Positions 33,663-44,041 are shown, counted from the stretch's first letter. The stretch: DNA of 64,000 nt from Marinobacter profundi (GCF_002744715.1 NZ_KZ319368.1:1-64000), one strand, 5' to 3'. Notes: generated by a model from the sequence alone, not told the origin. Program-made: numbers and translations.

Positions 33663-33813
33663 CCGATCATCCCCGGGGTTTGGCGTTATCACCCCAAGAG
33701 TCTAGACAGCCAGCGGCGGCAAACGAAATAGGCGGTTTCCGTGACGACCGGACGGTCATGGCTCGGTTAGCGGGATTAGATATGACTGAGGGGAGTACCG
33801 GAGGATGAGAAAG

Positions 33814-33904
33814 TGGCGGTGGGCCAGGGATTCGAACCCCGGGACGGCTATTAACCGTCGGCGGTTTTCAAGACCGCTGCATTCAGCCACTCTGCCAGCC
33901 CACC
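33814..33904 (-). tRNA. tRNA-Ser (anticodon UGA)
   Basis: A 91-nt class II tRNA gene. The acceptor stem is GGTGGGC (33904-33898) with GCCCACC, followed by discriminator G and an encoded CCA (33816-33814). The anticodon loop CTTGAAA carries UGA, the T loop has GGTTCGAATCC, and a long variable arm (CCGACGGTTAATAGCCGTCCC) is typical of tRNA-Ser. It reads UCA/UCG and related serine codons. The same neighbourhood (tRNA-Ser, Bax-inhibitor-like, tus) occurs in Pseudomonas. Confidence 0.97.
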
Positions 33905-34115
33905 GCTTCTCATCTTTCTTGCCGTCATTGCGACAGCGGTGTGCATGATACCGGAATCCCCTGCCCTGTCAACGCCTTGAGCGCTCAGACAAACATTAAC
34001 TGGTTTTAATGGAATCCATACGGGGGTTTTTTGTCGTAAATGATTGAAAGTTGTACTTTCGGCACTATCATTGGTACCAGTATCCAATACAGCGTTGTGA
34101 TAAACGGAGATAACG

Positions 34116-34832
34116 ATGGAAGACAGACGTTTTAGCGTCCAGCAGAGTCAGGGCAGTTATGCCGCTCGCGGAGCCGCTGGCGCCGGAATCAGCGCGGAGG
34201 CGACCAAAGTCCTGCGCAACACCTATACCCTGCTGGCCATGACACTGTTGTTCAGTGCGGTAATGGCTGGTGTTTCCATGGCCGTAGGCCTTGGCCGCGG
34301 CGCAAGCCTGATTTGCAGTCTGGGTGCCCTGGCCCTGGTGTGGCTGGTTCTGCCGCGCACCGCGAACAGTTCAGCCGGGATCGGCGTGGTCTTTGCGTTC
34401 ACCGGGCTGCTTGGCCTCTCCCTTGGGCCACTGCTTAACCACTACCTGCAACTGGCCAACGGCGGCCAGGTGGTCATGCAGGCCCTGGGTGGCACTGCTG
34501 TTGTGTTCCTGGCGCTGTCAGGCTACGTCCTGACCACCAAGAAGGACTTCAGCTTCCTCGGCGGTATGCTGTTCGCCGGCCTGATGGTAGTTATTGTTGC
34601 CGCCATTGGCGCCATGGTTGCCGGCATGTTCGGCGTTGCAATCAGCGCGTTCAGCCTGGCACTGAGTGCCGCGATCGTACTGCTGATGTCCGGCTTCATC
34701 CTGTTCGATACCAGCCGTATCGTGAACGGTGGTGAGACCAATTACATCATGGCTACTACGGCGCTTTACCTGAACATTTACAACCTGTTCACAGCACTGC
34801 TGCACCTGCTCGGCGCCTTCAGCGACGACTGA
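34116..34832 (+). CDS. Bax inhibitor-1/YccA family membrane protein
   Basis: A 238-residue protein with seven hydrophobic segments after a soluble N-terminus (to about residue 25). The family signature is LFDTSRIVNGGETNYIMATTALYLNIYNLF near the end. YccA/BI-1 proteins are inner-membrane proteins that modulate FtsH proteolysis or form calcium-leak pores. The C-terminus LLGAFSDD is typical. It is a single gene ended by a terminator before tusD. Confidence 0.92.
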   Translation: MEDRRFSVQQSQGSYAARGAAGAGISAEATKVLRNTYTLLAMTLLFSAVMAGVSMAVGLGRGASLICSLGALALVWLVLPRTANSSAGIGVVFAFTGLLGLSLGPLLNHYLQLANGGQVVMQALGGTAVVFLALSGYVLTTKKDFSFLGGMLFAGLMVVIVAAIGAMVAGMFGVAISAFSLALSAAIVLLMSGFILFDTSRIVNGGETNYIMATTALYLNIYNLFTALLHLLGAFSDD

Positions 34833-34854
34833 TCGCACACTGGGCTGCAAGGAG

Positions 34855-34880
34855 AACCCCGGTTGATGCCGGGGTTTTCT
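34855..34880 (+). terminator. Intrinsic terminator after the BI-1 family gene
   Basis: AACCCCGG (34855-34862) pairs with CCGGGGTT (34869-34876) around a 6-base loop, followed by TTTTCTGTTT. It sits 22 bp past the stop codon. Confidence 0.8.
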
Positions 34881-34982
34881 GTTTATGGGCCAGACGTTCC
34901 ATTCAAGGTACAATCTGTCACAGCAGACAGCAGTAATGAGCCCTGTCGCCACCTCTGACCCGACTGCAATCCGGGAAATATC

Positions 34983-35399
34983 ATGCCCAGCGAGCAAACA
35001 CTGAGTTATACACTCGTCATTACCGGTGCCCCCTACGCGAGCCAGGCGCCTCAAACGGCCCTCGAATTTGCCCGGGCTGCGGTGGCAGCCGGCCATGGTA
35101 TTGAACGCGTGTTCCTGTATGGCGACGGTGTCTACCTGGCGTCGACACTGAACTGCCCGCCCAGCGACGAACCGAACTGGACCCGGGCCTGGAGTGAATT
35201 CCTCGAAACCGGGGGCATTCCCGGGATTGCCTGTATCGCCTCAGCCCTGAGGCGCGGTATTGTCGACGAGTCCGAGCAGCAGCGTTACCAGCTTTCTGCC
35301 TGCAATCTCGCTACGCCCTTTGCACTGGCCGGGCTCGGGGAATGGGTGGAAGGCCTCACCCGGTCGTCCCGGGTGATGTATTTCCATGGCGGAGCCTGA
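34983..35399 (+). CDS. tusD: Sulfurtransferase TusD (DsrE-like)
   Basis: A 138-residue DsrE/F-fold protein. The sulfur-carrying cysteine lies in GIACIASALRRGIVDESE, and YTLVITGAPYASQAPQTALE is the typical start. TusD with TusB and TusC forms a hetero-hexamer that relays persulfide sulfur from TusA to TusE for 2-thiolation of the tRNA wobble uridine. It heads the tusDCBE operon; the next gene begins 3 bp after its stop. The start is ATG 34983, about ten residues longer than typical TusD. Confidence 0.94.
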   Translation: MPSEQTLSYTLVITGAPYASQAPQTALEFARAAVAAGHGIERVFLYGDGVYLASTLNCPPSDEPNWTRAWSEFLETGGIPGIACIASALRRGIVDESEQQRYQLSACNLATPFALAGLGEWVEGLTRSSRVMYFHGGA

Positions 35400-35402
35400 A
35401 AC

Positions 35403-35750
35403 ATGTCGGTATTGATCGTTATTGACCAGGCCCCATACGGCAACTGGTCCGGCCGTGAGACCCTTGATATGGCATTTGCCCTGGCCGCGTTCGACCAACC
35501 GGTCTCCCTGTTGTTTCGGGGAGCCGGGGTAAACTGGCTGAGAGCCGGACAGGACGGCGCCACTCTGCAACAGAAAACCGTTGAGCGAAACCTGTCTGCC
35601 GCCCCGGTGTTTGGCGTCGAAGCGCTTATGGCGGACGCTGCATCCCTCGGCCGCTACCGGCTCGACCCCGATGGGATGCTGGCAGGGGTAACCGTCGTCG
35701 ACGCCGCGGCCGAGCTGTACCGGCAGTTCCAGCACGTTGTCAGCCTGTAA
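35403..35750 (+). CDS. tusC: TusC subunit of the TusBCD complex
   Basis: A 115-residue DsrF-like protein, beginning LIVIDQAPYGNWSGRETLDM and carrying FDQPVSLLFRGAGVNWLRAGQDG. TusC is a structural partner of TusD with no catalytic cysteine. It follows tusD by 3 bp, and tusB follows 23 bp later. Confidence 0.93.
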   Translation: MSVLIVIDQAPYGNWSGRETLDMAFALAAFDQPVSLLFRGAGVNWLRAGQDGATLQQKTVERNLSAAPVFGVEALMADAASLGRYRLDPDGMLAGVTVVDAAAELYRQFQHVVSL

Positions 35751-35773
35751 CTCCAAGCGGAAGCCAACAAGCT

Positions 35774-36046
35774 ATGAGCACACTGCACATTCTCAACAAG
35801 TTTCCTGATCACCCCCGCTTCCGCGCGTGCCTGGAGGCGATCGCCGAGGGCGATACGCTGTTGCTCATCGAGAACGGCGTCCTTGCGACCCTCGCAGCTG
35901 CCGGTGAACTGCCGGCGACCACCCATACCCTGGCAGCCGACCTGGCCGCGCGCGGTATCCGTCCCGCAGAGGGCGACACCCGCGTGGTCGACTATGCCGG
36001 CATGGTCAGGCTGACGACCACCCACTCACACATTATCAGCTGGTAG
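35774..36046 (+). CDS. tusB: TusB subunit of the TusBCD complex
   Basis: A 90-residue DsrH-like protein, STLHILNKFPDHPRFRACLE at the start, then GDTLLLIENGVLATLA and a C-terminus ending in SHIISW. It completes the TusBCD sulfur relay. tusE starts 6 bp after it. Confidence 0.9.
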   Translation: MSTLHILNKFPDHPRFRACLEAIAEGDTLLLIENGVLATLAAAGELPATTHTLAADLAARGIRPAEGDTRVVDYAGMVRLTTTHSHIISW

Positions 36047-36052
36047 GTCGCC

Positions 36053-36370
36053 GTGACTCAGCCGCCCCGAAACAGCGAAGGCTTTCTTGAGAGCGCCGCC
36101 GACTGGACGCCCGAAATCGCGGCCCAGATTGCCCAGGAATCCAACCTGAATCTCAACGAAAAGCATTGGGAAATTATAGAGGTACTTAGATCTTTTTACA
36201 CAAAGCATGAGGTATCACCACCCTCTAACCGGCTGTTCGTCAAGGCCGTGAAAGAGGCGCTTGGTGAAGACAAGGGCAACAGCATTTACCTGATGCAACT
36301 GTTCCCCGGAACACCGGCCAAGACCGCCTGCCGGATTGCCGGCCTGCCCCGCCCGACCAATTGCCTGTAA
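36053..36370 (+). CDS. tusE: Sulfur relay protein TusE (DsrC family)
   Basis: A 105-residue DsrC-family protein, with LNLNEKHWEIIEVLRSFYTK in the helical part and the active cysteine as the last but one residue of PRPTNCL. TusE accepts sulfur from TusD and hands it to MnmA, which thiolates U34 of tRNAs for Lys, Glu and Gln. The start is GTG 36053, 6 bp after tusB. The single C-terminal cysteine fits the biosynthetic TusE type rather than dissimilatory DsrC with two cysteines. Confidence 0.94.
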   Translation: MTQPPRNSEGFLESAADWTPEIAAQIAQESNLNLNEKHWEIIEVLRSFYTKHEVSPPSNRLFVKAVKEALGEDKGNSIYLMQLFPGTPAKTACRIAGLPRPTNCL

Positions 36371-36387
36371 CCCTGAACGGAGCCCCG

Positions 36388-37434
36388 ATGGAAGACGCCG
36401 ATACAAATACCCTGCCTGAAGCAAAACCCGGCGAGCACCCCTTTGCGCCCTACGTAAGAATTCTTGGCAAAGGCAAGAAAGGATCCCGCTCGCTATCCCG
36501 GGCGGAGGCCCGCGATGCGATGAGCAGAATACTCCGGGGTGAGGTTGAGGATGTCCAGCTTGGAGCCTTCCTCATGCTGCTGCGGGTAAAAGAGGAAACC
36601 GCCGAGGAACTGGCGGGTTTTGTGGAAGCCGTCCGCCAGGATTCCCGGGCTCCGGATGACCTGGTGGTCGATATCGACTGGTCATCCTACGCTGGCAAAC
36701 GGCGTCACTGCCCCTGGTTCCTGTTTTCGATTGTCCTGCTGGCCGGATACGGTCTCAAGATCTTCATTCACGGTGCCGAGGGCCATACCCCCGAACGCCT
36801 GTACCTGAGCGATACCCTGCGGGCATTCGGCCTCTCGCCGGCCTCTGACTGGGACCAGGTACGACACCAACTTGACCACCAGGGCTTCAGCTACCTGCCA
36901 CTCCAAGGCTTCGCACCACGACTGGCTGACCTGATCGACCTGCGGCCGGTGCTGGGCTTGCGTTCCCCGGTTCATTCGCTGTCCCGCCTGATCAATCCGC
37001 TGCACGCCCCAGTAGTGCTGCAAGGCATCTTCCACCCTCCTTACGCGGATCTTCATCAGCAGACCGGGCAGTTGCTGGGGTATCGCAGAATTGCGGTCAT
37101 CCGCGGCGAAGGCGGAGAAATTGAGCGCAACCCGGACAACGAAATGAAAGTTTTCCGGGCCAGTGCGGTAACCGGTGAGCGCTCCGAAATGGTATGGCCA
37201 GCACTGTTTGAACGCCGCCACGTCAAACCGGAAAGCCTTAGCACGGCGCACATGAGGAAAGTCTGGCAAGGTACCGAATCAGACACCTACGGTGAAGCAG
37301 CCGCGGTATCCACAGCGGCATTAGCATTGTACGAGGCTAGTATAGCCGGATCCCGGGACGATGCACTCGCCCTGGCCGGACAGCTCTGGAGTGAGCGGGA
37401 CAGAACCCGGTTTGATTCAGCGGGCGGAGTCTGA
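36388..37434 (+). CDS. ybiB: Glycosyl transferase-family/TrpD2-like protein YbiB
   Basis: A 348-residue protein related to anthranilate phosphoribosyltransferase. It shows FAPYVRILGKGKKGSRSLSR then AMSRILRGEVEDVQLGAFLM, FSIVLLAGYGLKIFIHGAEGH and a late RGEGGEIERNPDNEMKVF segment. YbiB (TrpD2) binds nucleic acid and is linked to DNA damage responses in E. coli, and it lacks TrpD activity. The start at ATG 36388 follows ACGGAG; a TTG at 36361 is less likely. It lies 17 bp after tusE and looks cotranscribed. The 3' end overlaps the next, convergent gene by 18 bp. Confidence 0.85.
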   Translation: MEDADTNTLPEAKPGEHPFAPYVRILGKGKKGSRSLSRAEARDAMSRILRGEVEDVQLGAFLMLLRVKEETAEELAGFVEAVRQDSRAPDDLVVDIDWSSYAGKRRHCPWFLFSIVLLAGYGLKIFIHGAEGHTPERLYLSDTLRAFGLSPASDWDQVRHQLDHQGFSYLPLQGFAPRLADLIDLRPVLGLRSPVHSLSRLINPLHAPVVLQGIFHPPYADLHQQTGQLLGYRRIAVIRGEGGEIERNPDNEMKVFRASAVTGERSEMVWPALFERRHVKPESLSTAHMRKVWQGTESDTYGEAAAVSTAALALYEASIAGSRDDALALAGQLWSERDRTRFDSAGGV

Positions 37435-37782
37435 GCGACTCTCCCGGCCCTCTGCGGAACCTCCCGGGGAGCGGCGCTGCAAGTCAGCGGCGGTTCCCAG
37501 GAAACTGCTCAGGCCGTTTTCAAACAGCTCCGAGCCGAACCGCAGAAACTGGCGTGTCGATTCACCTACCGTGGCTTCCGGCAAGGACCGGAGACTTTCC
37601 GTAACACCGCGCTTGACGCCACTGGTTACTTTCGGCTCGATGGTTCGCGCCTCGGCAATCAACTCGGCCACCTTGCGGTCGAGATAGGGCCGCAAGACCC
37701 AGCGATAGAATCCCGCCAGCACCAGTAACACCGTCAGTGCGGTCAACACGACCTGAATAATCATCAGTTGCCAGAATGCCAT
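37417..37782 (-). CDS. Single-pass membrane protein of unknown function
   Basis: A 121-residue protein with one N-terminal membrane helix (MIIQVVLTALTVLLVLAGFY) followed by a charged domain (LRPYLDRKVAELIAEARTIE, then GVKRGVTESLRSLPEATVGE) and a polar tail. No family recognised. It starts 40 bp after the DUF445 gene on the same strand and probably is cotranscribed with it. Topology suggests the soluble part faces the cytoplasm (positive RWVLRPYLDRK after the helix). Confidence 0.7.
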   Translation of the reverse strand: MAFWQLMIIQVVLTALTVLLVLAGFYRWVLRPYLDRKVAELIAEARTIEPKVTSGVKRGVTESLRSLPEATVGESTRQFLRFGSELFENGLSSFLGTAADLQRRSPGGSAEGRESRSDSAR

Positions 37783-37822
37783 TGTTGTTTCTCCCAGAAT
37801 GCCCGATACGGCCAGCCCGCTT

Positions 37823-39022
37823 TCAGAGCGGCCAGTAGGTGAAGAACAGGAACTGGAGCGCCCCCGCCAGCCCCCCCAGCAGACCGCCCACGATCATCAG
37901 TTGCAGTTCTTCTTCGCGAAACGCCGGCCGCAACACATCCTGGAACTCCTCCGGCGCCAGCGCCTTCATCTGTCCGGCGAGCACCCCCGCCACCACTGGC
38001 GCCCGCTCCCGGTTGAACGCCGGGTCACCAAAGACATCGCGGGACGCACCCACCGCCTTGCGGTTCATTGCCTTCTTGAGGTCGGTGTACCCGGTCATGC
38101 CGATGGCGACCTGGGCAGTCAGCTTCATCACCACCGAGTTATCGAGCAGCGGACGGAGGTGCTTCTGGATGATGGCGCGGGTACGGTCGCCATGCTGGCC
38201 GTTAACCATGGCGTCCGCCACCTTCTCGACCGTAATCAGCTCCTCGGCGACAAGGCGCGCCCACACCTCACTGATCTCCGGCTGACGCTGCAGAAACAGC
38301 CCCTGGAGCTTCCAGAAGGCAATACGAACCGGGCGCAAAGGCCGGAAAATGAGATTGATAGCCAGCCAGTTAGTGAGGAATCCGACCACGAAACCACCGA
38401 GTGGCAGCAGCCAGGGCTCCGGGTAACGGATCCACAGGGGCGCGATAACCGCCCCCAGCAGGCCGCCAATGACAGCTCCGCGATTGATCACCGCGCGCAA
38501 CTCAACGGCGCCGGCTTCGCGGAAAATCCGGTTCATCAGGTCCGGATTGCGGGCAAGCTCCCGACTCAACAAGGCCTTGAGGTCGATCAGTTCATCAAGG
38601 TCGTCGCCGAAATCCTCCATCAGGGACTCGATTCGGGAAGGCAGCTGCTCCCGCGCCCACTGGTAGATCCGGTTGCGCAGGAACAACGGCATGTTGTCCC
38701 ACAGCACCGGCTGGATTTCGTACATCACCTCGTCGATATATTCGTCAAGCCGCGGGTTTACCTGGCCGACCACCTGCTCGACGATACGCTGCGACTCAAG
38801 TTTCTGGTAGACGTCATTAAGGTTACCAAAATGCTGCAGCGTGCGATCAATGCAGATGTGGGCCATCTTTTCAGCCTTGCGGGGAATTACCCCCTGCCAA
38901 CCCACAGGCCCGACGCCGATAAAGTTAACCGGATAAAAAGACATCTGGATGGCCAGCCAGTTGGTAATCCAGCCAACCACGGCCGCCATGAGTGGTACAG
39001 ACCACAACGCAACGTCAATCAA
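37823..39022 (-). CDS. DUF445 family membrane protein
   Basis: A 399-residue protein with an N-terminal TM and the repeated DUF445 signature: GWITNWLAIQMSFYPVNFIG at the start and again VGFLTNWLAINLIFRPLRPV in the middle. A last hydrophobic stretch (LMIVGGLLGGLAGALQFLFF) closes it. DUF445/YheB-like proteins are inner-membrane proteins of unknown role. The two TNWLAI repeats imply an internal duplication. It precedes the small membrane protein on the same strand. Confidence 0.88.
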   Translation of the reverse strand: MIDVALWSVPLMAAVVGWITNWLAIQMSFYPVNFIGVGPVGWQGVIPRKAEKMAHICIDRTLQHFGNLNDVYQKLESQRIVEQVVGQVNPRLDEYIDEVMYEIQPVLWDNMPLFLRNRIYQWAREQLPSRIESLMEDFGDDLDELIDLKALLSRELARNPDLMNRIFREAGAVELRAVINRGAVIGGLLGAVIAPLWIRYPEPWLLPLGGFVVGFLTNWLAINLIFRPLRPVRIAFWKLQGLFLQRQPEISEVWARLVAEELITVEKVADAMVNGQHGDRTRAIIQKHLRPLLDNSVVMKLTAQVAIGMTGYTDLKKAMNRKAVGASRDVFGDPAFNRERAPVVAGVLAGQMKALAPEEFQDVLRPAFREEELQLMIVGGLLGGLAGALQFLFFTYWPL

Positions 39023-39262
39023 GAGTTACCCCAGCAAGCAAAGGCGCTCCGGCGCCATGAACATTGAGTCCCGGCCCCGGGCCAAGAAACGTTTTCTGGT
39101 TATGGGAACAATGATGAAGTAACTGAAAAATCACGGCATTGGCCGTGCAGCCAGGCAATCAAGGACGGAGTGGCAGGAGAGAAGAGGATATCCGCAGGTA
39201 CCCCGATTCCCGCAACCGATGCACCAGGGCAACGGTCACGGGAACAGCGTGTGATCGTCAAC

Positions 39263-39850
39263 TTACTGGTAGTAGGCGTTTTCCTTGACCGAATGGTCAG
39301 TTACGTCCCGCACCGCGGTAATTTCGGGCACCCTCTCCTTCAGCGTACTCTCAACGCCCTGTTTCAGGGTAAGGCTGACCGCACTGCAGCCCTGACAGCC
39401 GCCGCCAAAGCGCAGTACCGCAACCGACTCTTCCACTACCTCGACGAGGGACACATCGCCGCCGTGGGACGCGAGGCCCGGATTGATTTCTGACGCCAGG
39501 ACATAGTTGATCCGATCAATCAGCGGGGCATCGTCATCAATCTTGGGCACCTTGGCATTGGGCGCCTTGATGGTCAGCTGCCCCCCCATCTGGTCCTTGG
39601 AATAGTCCACATAGGCTTCTTCGAGGAACGGCACCGAAGCGTGGTCCAGGTAGAGGGTAAACTTGCCCAGGTCGATCTGCTCGTCCGTCGGCACAATTTC
39701 GTTGGGCGGACAATAGGCGAGACAGGTTTCGGCATGCTTGGTGCCCGGCTGGGTCACAAAGATGCGCACGCCCATGCCCTCAACGTCCTGCTTTTCGATA
39801 AGTTGCGCAAGGTAATCCCGGGCGGGATCTGTCACAGTTACCAATGCCAT
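39263..39850 (-). CDS. nfuA: Fe-S cluster carrier protein NfuA
   Basis: A 195-residue protein with an N-terminal degenerate A-type domain (residues 1-95) and a C-terminal Nfu domain with the cluster-binding [19 protein letters not shown] (CxxC). NfuA carries 4Fe-4S clusters to enzymes such as aconitase and lipoyl synthase, particularly under oxidative stress. It is divergent from metH across a 226-bp region. Confidence 0.96.
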   Translation of the reverse strand: MALVTVTDPARDYLAQLIEKQDVEGMGVRIFVTQPGTKHAETCLAYCPPNEIVPTDEQIDLGKFTLYLDHASVPFLEEAYVDYSKDQMGGQLTIKAPNAKVPKIDDDAPLIDRINYVLASEINPGLASHGGDVSLVEVVEESVAVLRFGGGCQGCSAVSLTLKQGVESTLKERVPEITAVRDVTDHSVKENAYYQ

Positions 39851-39906
39851 ATCATCAACCTGTATGGAGAGTTTCCCGCTATTTTAAGCGAGTTCGCCTG
39901 AACATT

Positions 39907-39944
39907 AAAGACCGAGTAAAATAGTCAGTCTTTAGTAAACTGAC
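39907..39944. promoter_or_regulatory. Two overlapping inverted repeats between nfuA and metH
   Basis: AAAGAC (39907-39912) with GTCTTT (39928-39933), and GTCAGT (39924-39929) with ACTGAC (39939-39944), are both perfect 6-bp repeats that share the GT of GTCTTT and the second repeat's first arm. They cannot form together. They lie 60-95 bp upstream of nfuA and 130-170 bp upstream of metH. They may be operators or alternative hairpins; no known box was matched. Confidence 0.35.
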
Positions 39945-40076
39945 CGGGTGGAGCAATACAAGCTGCACCGGCCCGTGAATAATTGACCGAAATCATCAGG
40001 CCTGGGGACGGCATTGTGCATTTTTGCTATCATCCCGCGCCATTGCGACATTATACGACTTCCGGATAGATCTCCT

Positions 40077-43000
40077 ATGAACGACCGCACCACCCGTCTC
40101 GTACAACTGAAAGCTGCCCTTGAAGAACGCATCGTCATCCTCGATGGCGGTATGGGCACCATGATCCAGAACGAGAAGCTGGATGAAGCCGCCTTTCGTG
40201 GCGAGCGGTTCGGAGATTACGATCGTGACGTGCAGGGAAATAATGACCTGCTGAACCTGACACAGCCCGCCCTCCTCCGCAACATCCACGCGGAGTATCT
40301 GGAGGCCGGTGCCGATATTATCGAAACCAACACCTTCAATTCCACCCGTCTGTCCCAGGCGGACTACGGCCTGGAAGAACTGGCGAAGGAGCTGAACATT
40401 GCCGGCGCCCGGATTGCCCGCCAGATCGCGGACGAGTTCACCGCCCGCAATCCGGCCAAACCGCGCTTCGTGGCCGGCGCCGTCGGCCCGACGTCCCGTA
40501 CGGCCTCGATCTCCCCGGATGTGAACAACCCCGGCTATCGAAATGTCGATTTCCAGACCCTGGTAGATAACTACTATGAGGCCGTGGCCGGATTGGTGGA
40601 AGGTGGAGCAGACCTGATCCTGATCGAAACCATCTTCGACACCCTCAATGCCAAGGCCGCCATCTACGCTACGCAGCAGTATTTCGAAGACAGCGGCACC
40701 ACCCTGCCGATCATGATTTCCGGCACCATTACCGACGCTTCGGGGCGCACGCTGTCCGGCCAGACCACAGAAGCCTTCTGGAACTCCATCGCCCACGCCA
40801 AACCGATTTCCGTGGGGTTGAACTGCGCCCTGGGTGCCGATGCGTTGCGACCCTATGTGGAGGAACTCTCCAACAAGGCGGAAACCTACGTCAGCGCCCA
40901 CCCCAACGCCGGCCTGCCCAACGAATTTGGCGAATACGACCAGACACCGGAAGAAATGGCCGACATTATCGAGGGTTTTGCCCGTGACGGCTTCCTCAAC
41001 ATCATTGGCGGCTGCTGCGGCTCCCGTCCGGACCACATTGAAGCGATTGCCAAAGTAGTCGCCAAGTACCCGCCGCGGCAAATCCCCGAGCGCCCCAAAG
41101 CCCTGCGCCTTTCCGGCCTGGAGCCGTTTACCGGTGACGAGAACACCCTGTTCATCAACGTGGGCGAACGCACCAACGTCACCGGCTCGAAGCGCTTCCT
41201 GCGCCTGATCAAGGAGGAGCAGTACGAAGAAGCGCTGAGCGTCGCTCGGGACCAGGTTGAGAACGGTGCCCAGATTATCGACATCAACATGGACGAGGGC
41301 ATGCTGGATTCGAAGGAGGTGATGGTCACCTTCCTCAAACTGGTTGCCTCGGAACCGGATATTTCCCGGGTACCGATCATGATTGACTCATCCAAGTGGG
41401 ACGTGATCGAGGCGGGCCTGCGTTGCATCCAGGGCAAGGCAGTGGTGAACTCCATCAGCCTCAAGGAAGGCGAAGAGGAGTTCGTCAAGCGCGCCCGGGA
41501 TTGCATGCGCTACGGCGCCGCCGTGGTTGTCATGGCGTTTGACGAAGATGGCCAGGCAGACACCTTTGAACGCAAGACCCAGATCTGCAAACGGTCCTAC
41601 GAGGTTCTGACCGGCATCGGCTTCAATCCGGCCGACATTATTTTCGACCCGAACATCTTCGCCATCGCCACCGGAATCGAAGAACACAACAACTACGCGG
41701 TCGACTTTATTGAAGCCACCCGCTGGATCAGGAAGAACCTGCCCTACGCCTCTATTTCTGGCGGTGTCAGCAACGTGTCATTCTCCTTCCGCGGCAACGA
41801 CGTGGTACGGGAGGCCATTCACTCGGTCTTCCTGTACCACGCCATCAAGGCCGGGATGAACATGGGGATCGTCAACCCGGGCCAGTTGGTGATCTATGAC
41901 GAGATCGACCCGGAGCTCAAGGAGCTGGTAGAAGATGTCGTTCTCAATCGCCGCGAGGATGGCACCGACCGCCTGCTGGAGATTGCCGAGCGCTACAAGG
42001 GCCAGGGCCTCAAAACCCAGGAGGAAGATCTGGCCTGGCGCCAGTGGCCAGTGGAAAAGCGCCTCGAACACGCCCTGGTCAAAGGCATCACCAGCTTCAT
42101 TATTGAAGATACCGAAGCCTGTCGTCTGAACGCCAGCCATCCCATCGAAGTGATCGAAGGACCGCTGATGGACGGCATGAATGTGGTCGGCGACCTGTTT
42201 GGTGACGGCAAGATGTTCCTGCCCCAGGTGGTGAAGAGCGCCCGGGTAATGAAGCAGGCCGTGGCTCACCTGATTCCGTTTATCGAAGCGGAGAAAACCG
42301 GCGAGCAGCAGGCCAAGGGCAAGATCCTGATGGCCACCGTGAAAGGTGATGTCCACGACATTGGCAAGAACATCGTCGGAGTGGTTTTGCAGTGCAACAA
42401 CTACGAGGTGATTGACCTGGGCGTGATGGTGCCCTGCGAGAAGATCCTCGAGACGGCAAAGAAAGAAAACGTGGACATCATCGGGCTGAGCGGGCTGATT
42501 ACCCCGTCGCTCGATGAGATGGTTCACGTCGCCCGCGAGATGCAGCGCCTGGATTTCCACCTGCCACTGATGATTGGCGGGGCAACCACCTCCAAGGCCC
42601 ACACTGCGGTGAAGATCGAGCCGCAGTACAAGAACGATATCGCCCTGTACGTATCCGATGCCTCCCGTTGCGTCAGTGTCGCCTCGCAACTGCTCAGCAA
42701 AACCGGCAAAGCCGATCTGGTAGCGGCCGCCCGCACCGAATACGAGGAGGTCCGCGAGCGTCGCAAGAACCGCGGTGTGCGCACCAAGCTCGTCGATCTG
42801 AAAGAAGCCCGTGCCCGGGCTCCGGAAATCAGCTTTGAGGGCTACGAGCCACCCAGGCCGGCCTTTACCGGCATCCGGGTGTTTGACCAGTATGACCTGA
42901 ACGAACTGGTGGACTACATTGACTGGACACCGTTCTTCATTGCCTGGGACATGTCCGGCAAGTACCCCGCCATTTTCGACGACCCCAAGCGGGGCGAGGC

Positions 43001-43775
43001 TGCCCGCACCCTGTTCGACGATGCCCAGAGAATCCTGCGTCGGATGATCGACGAAAAGCGGATCACTGCACGGGCGGTTATCGGCTTCTGGCCGGCCAAC
43101 CGCCGTGGCGACGACATCGTGGTTTACACCGATGACTCCCGCAGCACCGAACTGACCGTGCTGCATCACCTGCGCCAGCAAGATGAGAAGGCGCCGGGCA
43201 AGGCAATGATGGCCTTGTCAGACTTTGTTGCGGCGGAAGACTCCGGCAAGCCTGATTACATCGGCGGTTTTGCCGTCACCACCGGTATCGGCGCAGAAGA
43301 GTTCTCCCTGGAGTTCAAAGAACGCAACGATGACTACAACGCCATTATGGTGAAGGCGCTGGCAGACCGGTTGGCCGAGGCGTTTGCCGAGCGCATGCAT
43401 GAGCGGGTGCGCAAGGAATTCTGGGGCTACGCCAGTGATGAAGCCATGGCTAACGATGACCTGATTCGCGAGCGTTACCGTGGCATCCGCCCGGCGCCCG
43501 GCTACCCCGCGTGCCCGGATCACACCGAAAAGGCAACTCTGTTCAACTTGCTCAAGCCGACCGAAAATGCCGGCATCGAGCTGACCGAGCACTTCGCGAT
43601 GTTCCCCACGGCCGCGGTGTCCGGCTGGTATTTTGCTCACCCCGAGTCAAAGTACTTTGCGGTCGGACAGATTGGACGTGATCAGGTTGAGGACTATGCT
43701 GAACGTAAAGGACTCTCCCGGGCGGAAGCAGAGCGCTGGCTGGCACCCAGCCTCGCCTACGATCCGGCGGAGTAA
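40077..43775 (+). CDS. metH: Methionine synthase, cobalamin-dependent
   Basis: A 1232-residue protein of normal MetH length, starting [20 protein letters not shown]. Order: homocysteine domain (residues 20-330, zinc cysteines in [13 protein letters not shown] and [11 protein letters not shown]), methyltetrahydrofolate pterin domain (about 350-630, [20 protein letters not shown]), cap and cobalamin domain with the DxHxxG box ([17 protein letters not shown]), and the C-terminal SAM activation domain ([20 protein letters not shown]). It transfers methyl from 5-methyl-THF to homocysteine using B12. No B12 riboswitch was seen in its 226-bp leader. The ribosome site before ATG 40077 is weak. Confidence 0.97.
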   Translation: MNDRTTRLVQLKAALEERIVILDGGMGTMIQNEKLDEAAFRGERFGDYDRDVQGNNDLLNLTQPALLRNIHAEYLEAGADIIETNTFNSTRLSQADYGLEELAKELNIAGARIARQIADEFTARNPAKPRFVAGAVGPTSRTASISPDVNNPGYRNVDFQTLVDNYYEAVAGLVEGGADLILIETIFDTLNAKAAIYATQQYFEDSGTTLPIMISGTITDASGRTLSGQTTEAFWNSIAHAKPISVGLNCALGADALRPYVEELSNKAETYVSAHPNAGLPNEFGEYDQTPEEMADIIEGFARDGFLNIIGGCCGSRPDHIEAIAKVVAKYPPRQIPERPKALRLSGLEPFTGDENTLFINVGERTNVTGSKRFLRLIKEEQYEEALSVARDQVENGAQIIDINMDEGMLDSKEVMVTFLKLVASEPDISRVPIMIDSSKWDVIEAGLRCIQGKAVVNSISLKEGEEEFVKRARDCMRYGAAVVVMAFDEDGQADTFERKTQICKRSYEVLTGIGFNPADIIFDPNIFAIATGIEEHNNYAVDFIEATRWIRKNLPYASISGGVSNVSFSFRGNDVVREAIHSVFLYHAIKAGMNMGIVNPGQLVIYDEIDPELKELVEDVVLNRREDGTDRLLEIAERYKGQGLKTQEEDLAWRQWPVEKRLEHALVKGITSFIIEDTEACRLNASHPIEVIEGPLMDGMNVVGDLFGDGKMFLPQVVKSARVMKQAVAHLIPFIEAEKTGEQQAKGKILMATVKGDVHDIGKNIVGVVLQCNNYEVIDLGVMVPCEKILETAKKENVDIIGLSGLITPSLDEMVHVAREMQRLDFHLPLMIGGATTSKAHTAVKIEPQYKNDIALYVSDASRCVSVASQLLSKTGKADLVAAARTEYEEVRERRKNRGVRTKLVDLKEARARAPEISFEGYEPPRPAFTGIRVFDQYDLNELVDYIDWTPFFIAWDMSGKYPAIFDDPKRGEAARTLFDDAQRILRRMIDEKRITARAVIGFWPANRRGDDIVVYTDDSRSTELTVLHHLRQQDEKAPGKAMMALSDFVAAEDSGKPDYIGGFAVTTGIGAEEFSLEFKERNDDYNAIMVKALADRLAEAFAERMHERVRKEFWGYASDEAMANDDLIRERYRGIRPAPGYPACPDHTEKATLFNLLKPTENAGIELTEHFAMFPTAAVSGWYFAHPESKYFAVGQIGRDQVEDYAERKGLSRAEAERWLAPSLAYDPAE

Positions 43776-43807
43776 CACCACAGGCAACTCAGCAGGCAGG
43801 TAAAACC

Positions 43808-44038
43808 ATGGGCACCAGCAATGACAATCAAAGCACCGCAAAGCCCAAAGGGCCCGGCGTCCTGAAAGTCATGCAGAGTATTCTCGCTGGTGCCTTCGGC
43901 GTGCAATCGAGCAGGCGCCAGGAGGAGGACTTTTCCAGTCACAGCCCCTGGCCCTACATCGCCGCCGGAATTCTGTTTACGGCCGGATTCGTCGTAACGC
44001 TTATCCTGGTGGTGCGCTGGGTATTGTCCGGCCAGTGA
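43808..44038 (+). CDS. DUF2970 family small membrane protein
   Basis: A 76-residue protein. The family motif VLKVMQSILAGAFGVQSSRRQEEDF is followed by one membrane helix (WPYIAAGILFTAGFVVTLILVV). DUF2970 proteins are widespread in Proteobacteria with no known function. It starts 32 bp after metH and its end is 3 bp from the convergent 34-codon gene. Confidence 0.85.
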   Translation: MGTSNDNQSTAKPKGPGVLKVMQSILAGAFGVQSSRRQEEDFSSHSPWPYIAAGILFTAGFVVTLILVVRWVLSGQ

Positions 44039-44041
44039 GGC

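Noticed and set aside
33814..33904. Genomic island attachment at tRNA-Ser
   Set aside because: tRNA genes are common integration sites, but no integrase or repeated tRNA 3' end was seen nearby and the neighbouring genes keep the usual order.
39851..40076. Cobalamin or SAH riboswitch upstream of metH
   Set aside because: Neither the B12-box nor the SAH-riboswitch core sequence could be found, and the 226-bp divergent region is short for a B12 riboswitch plus two promoters.
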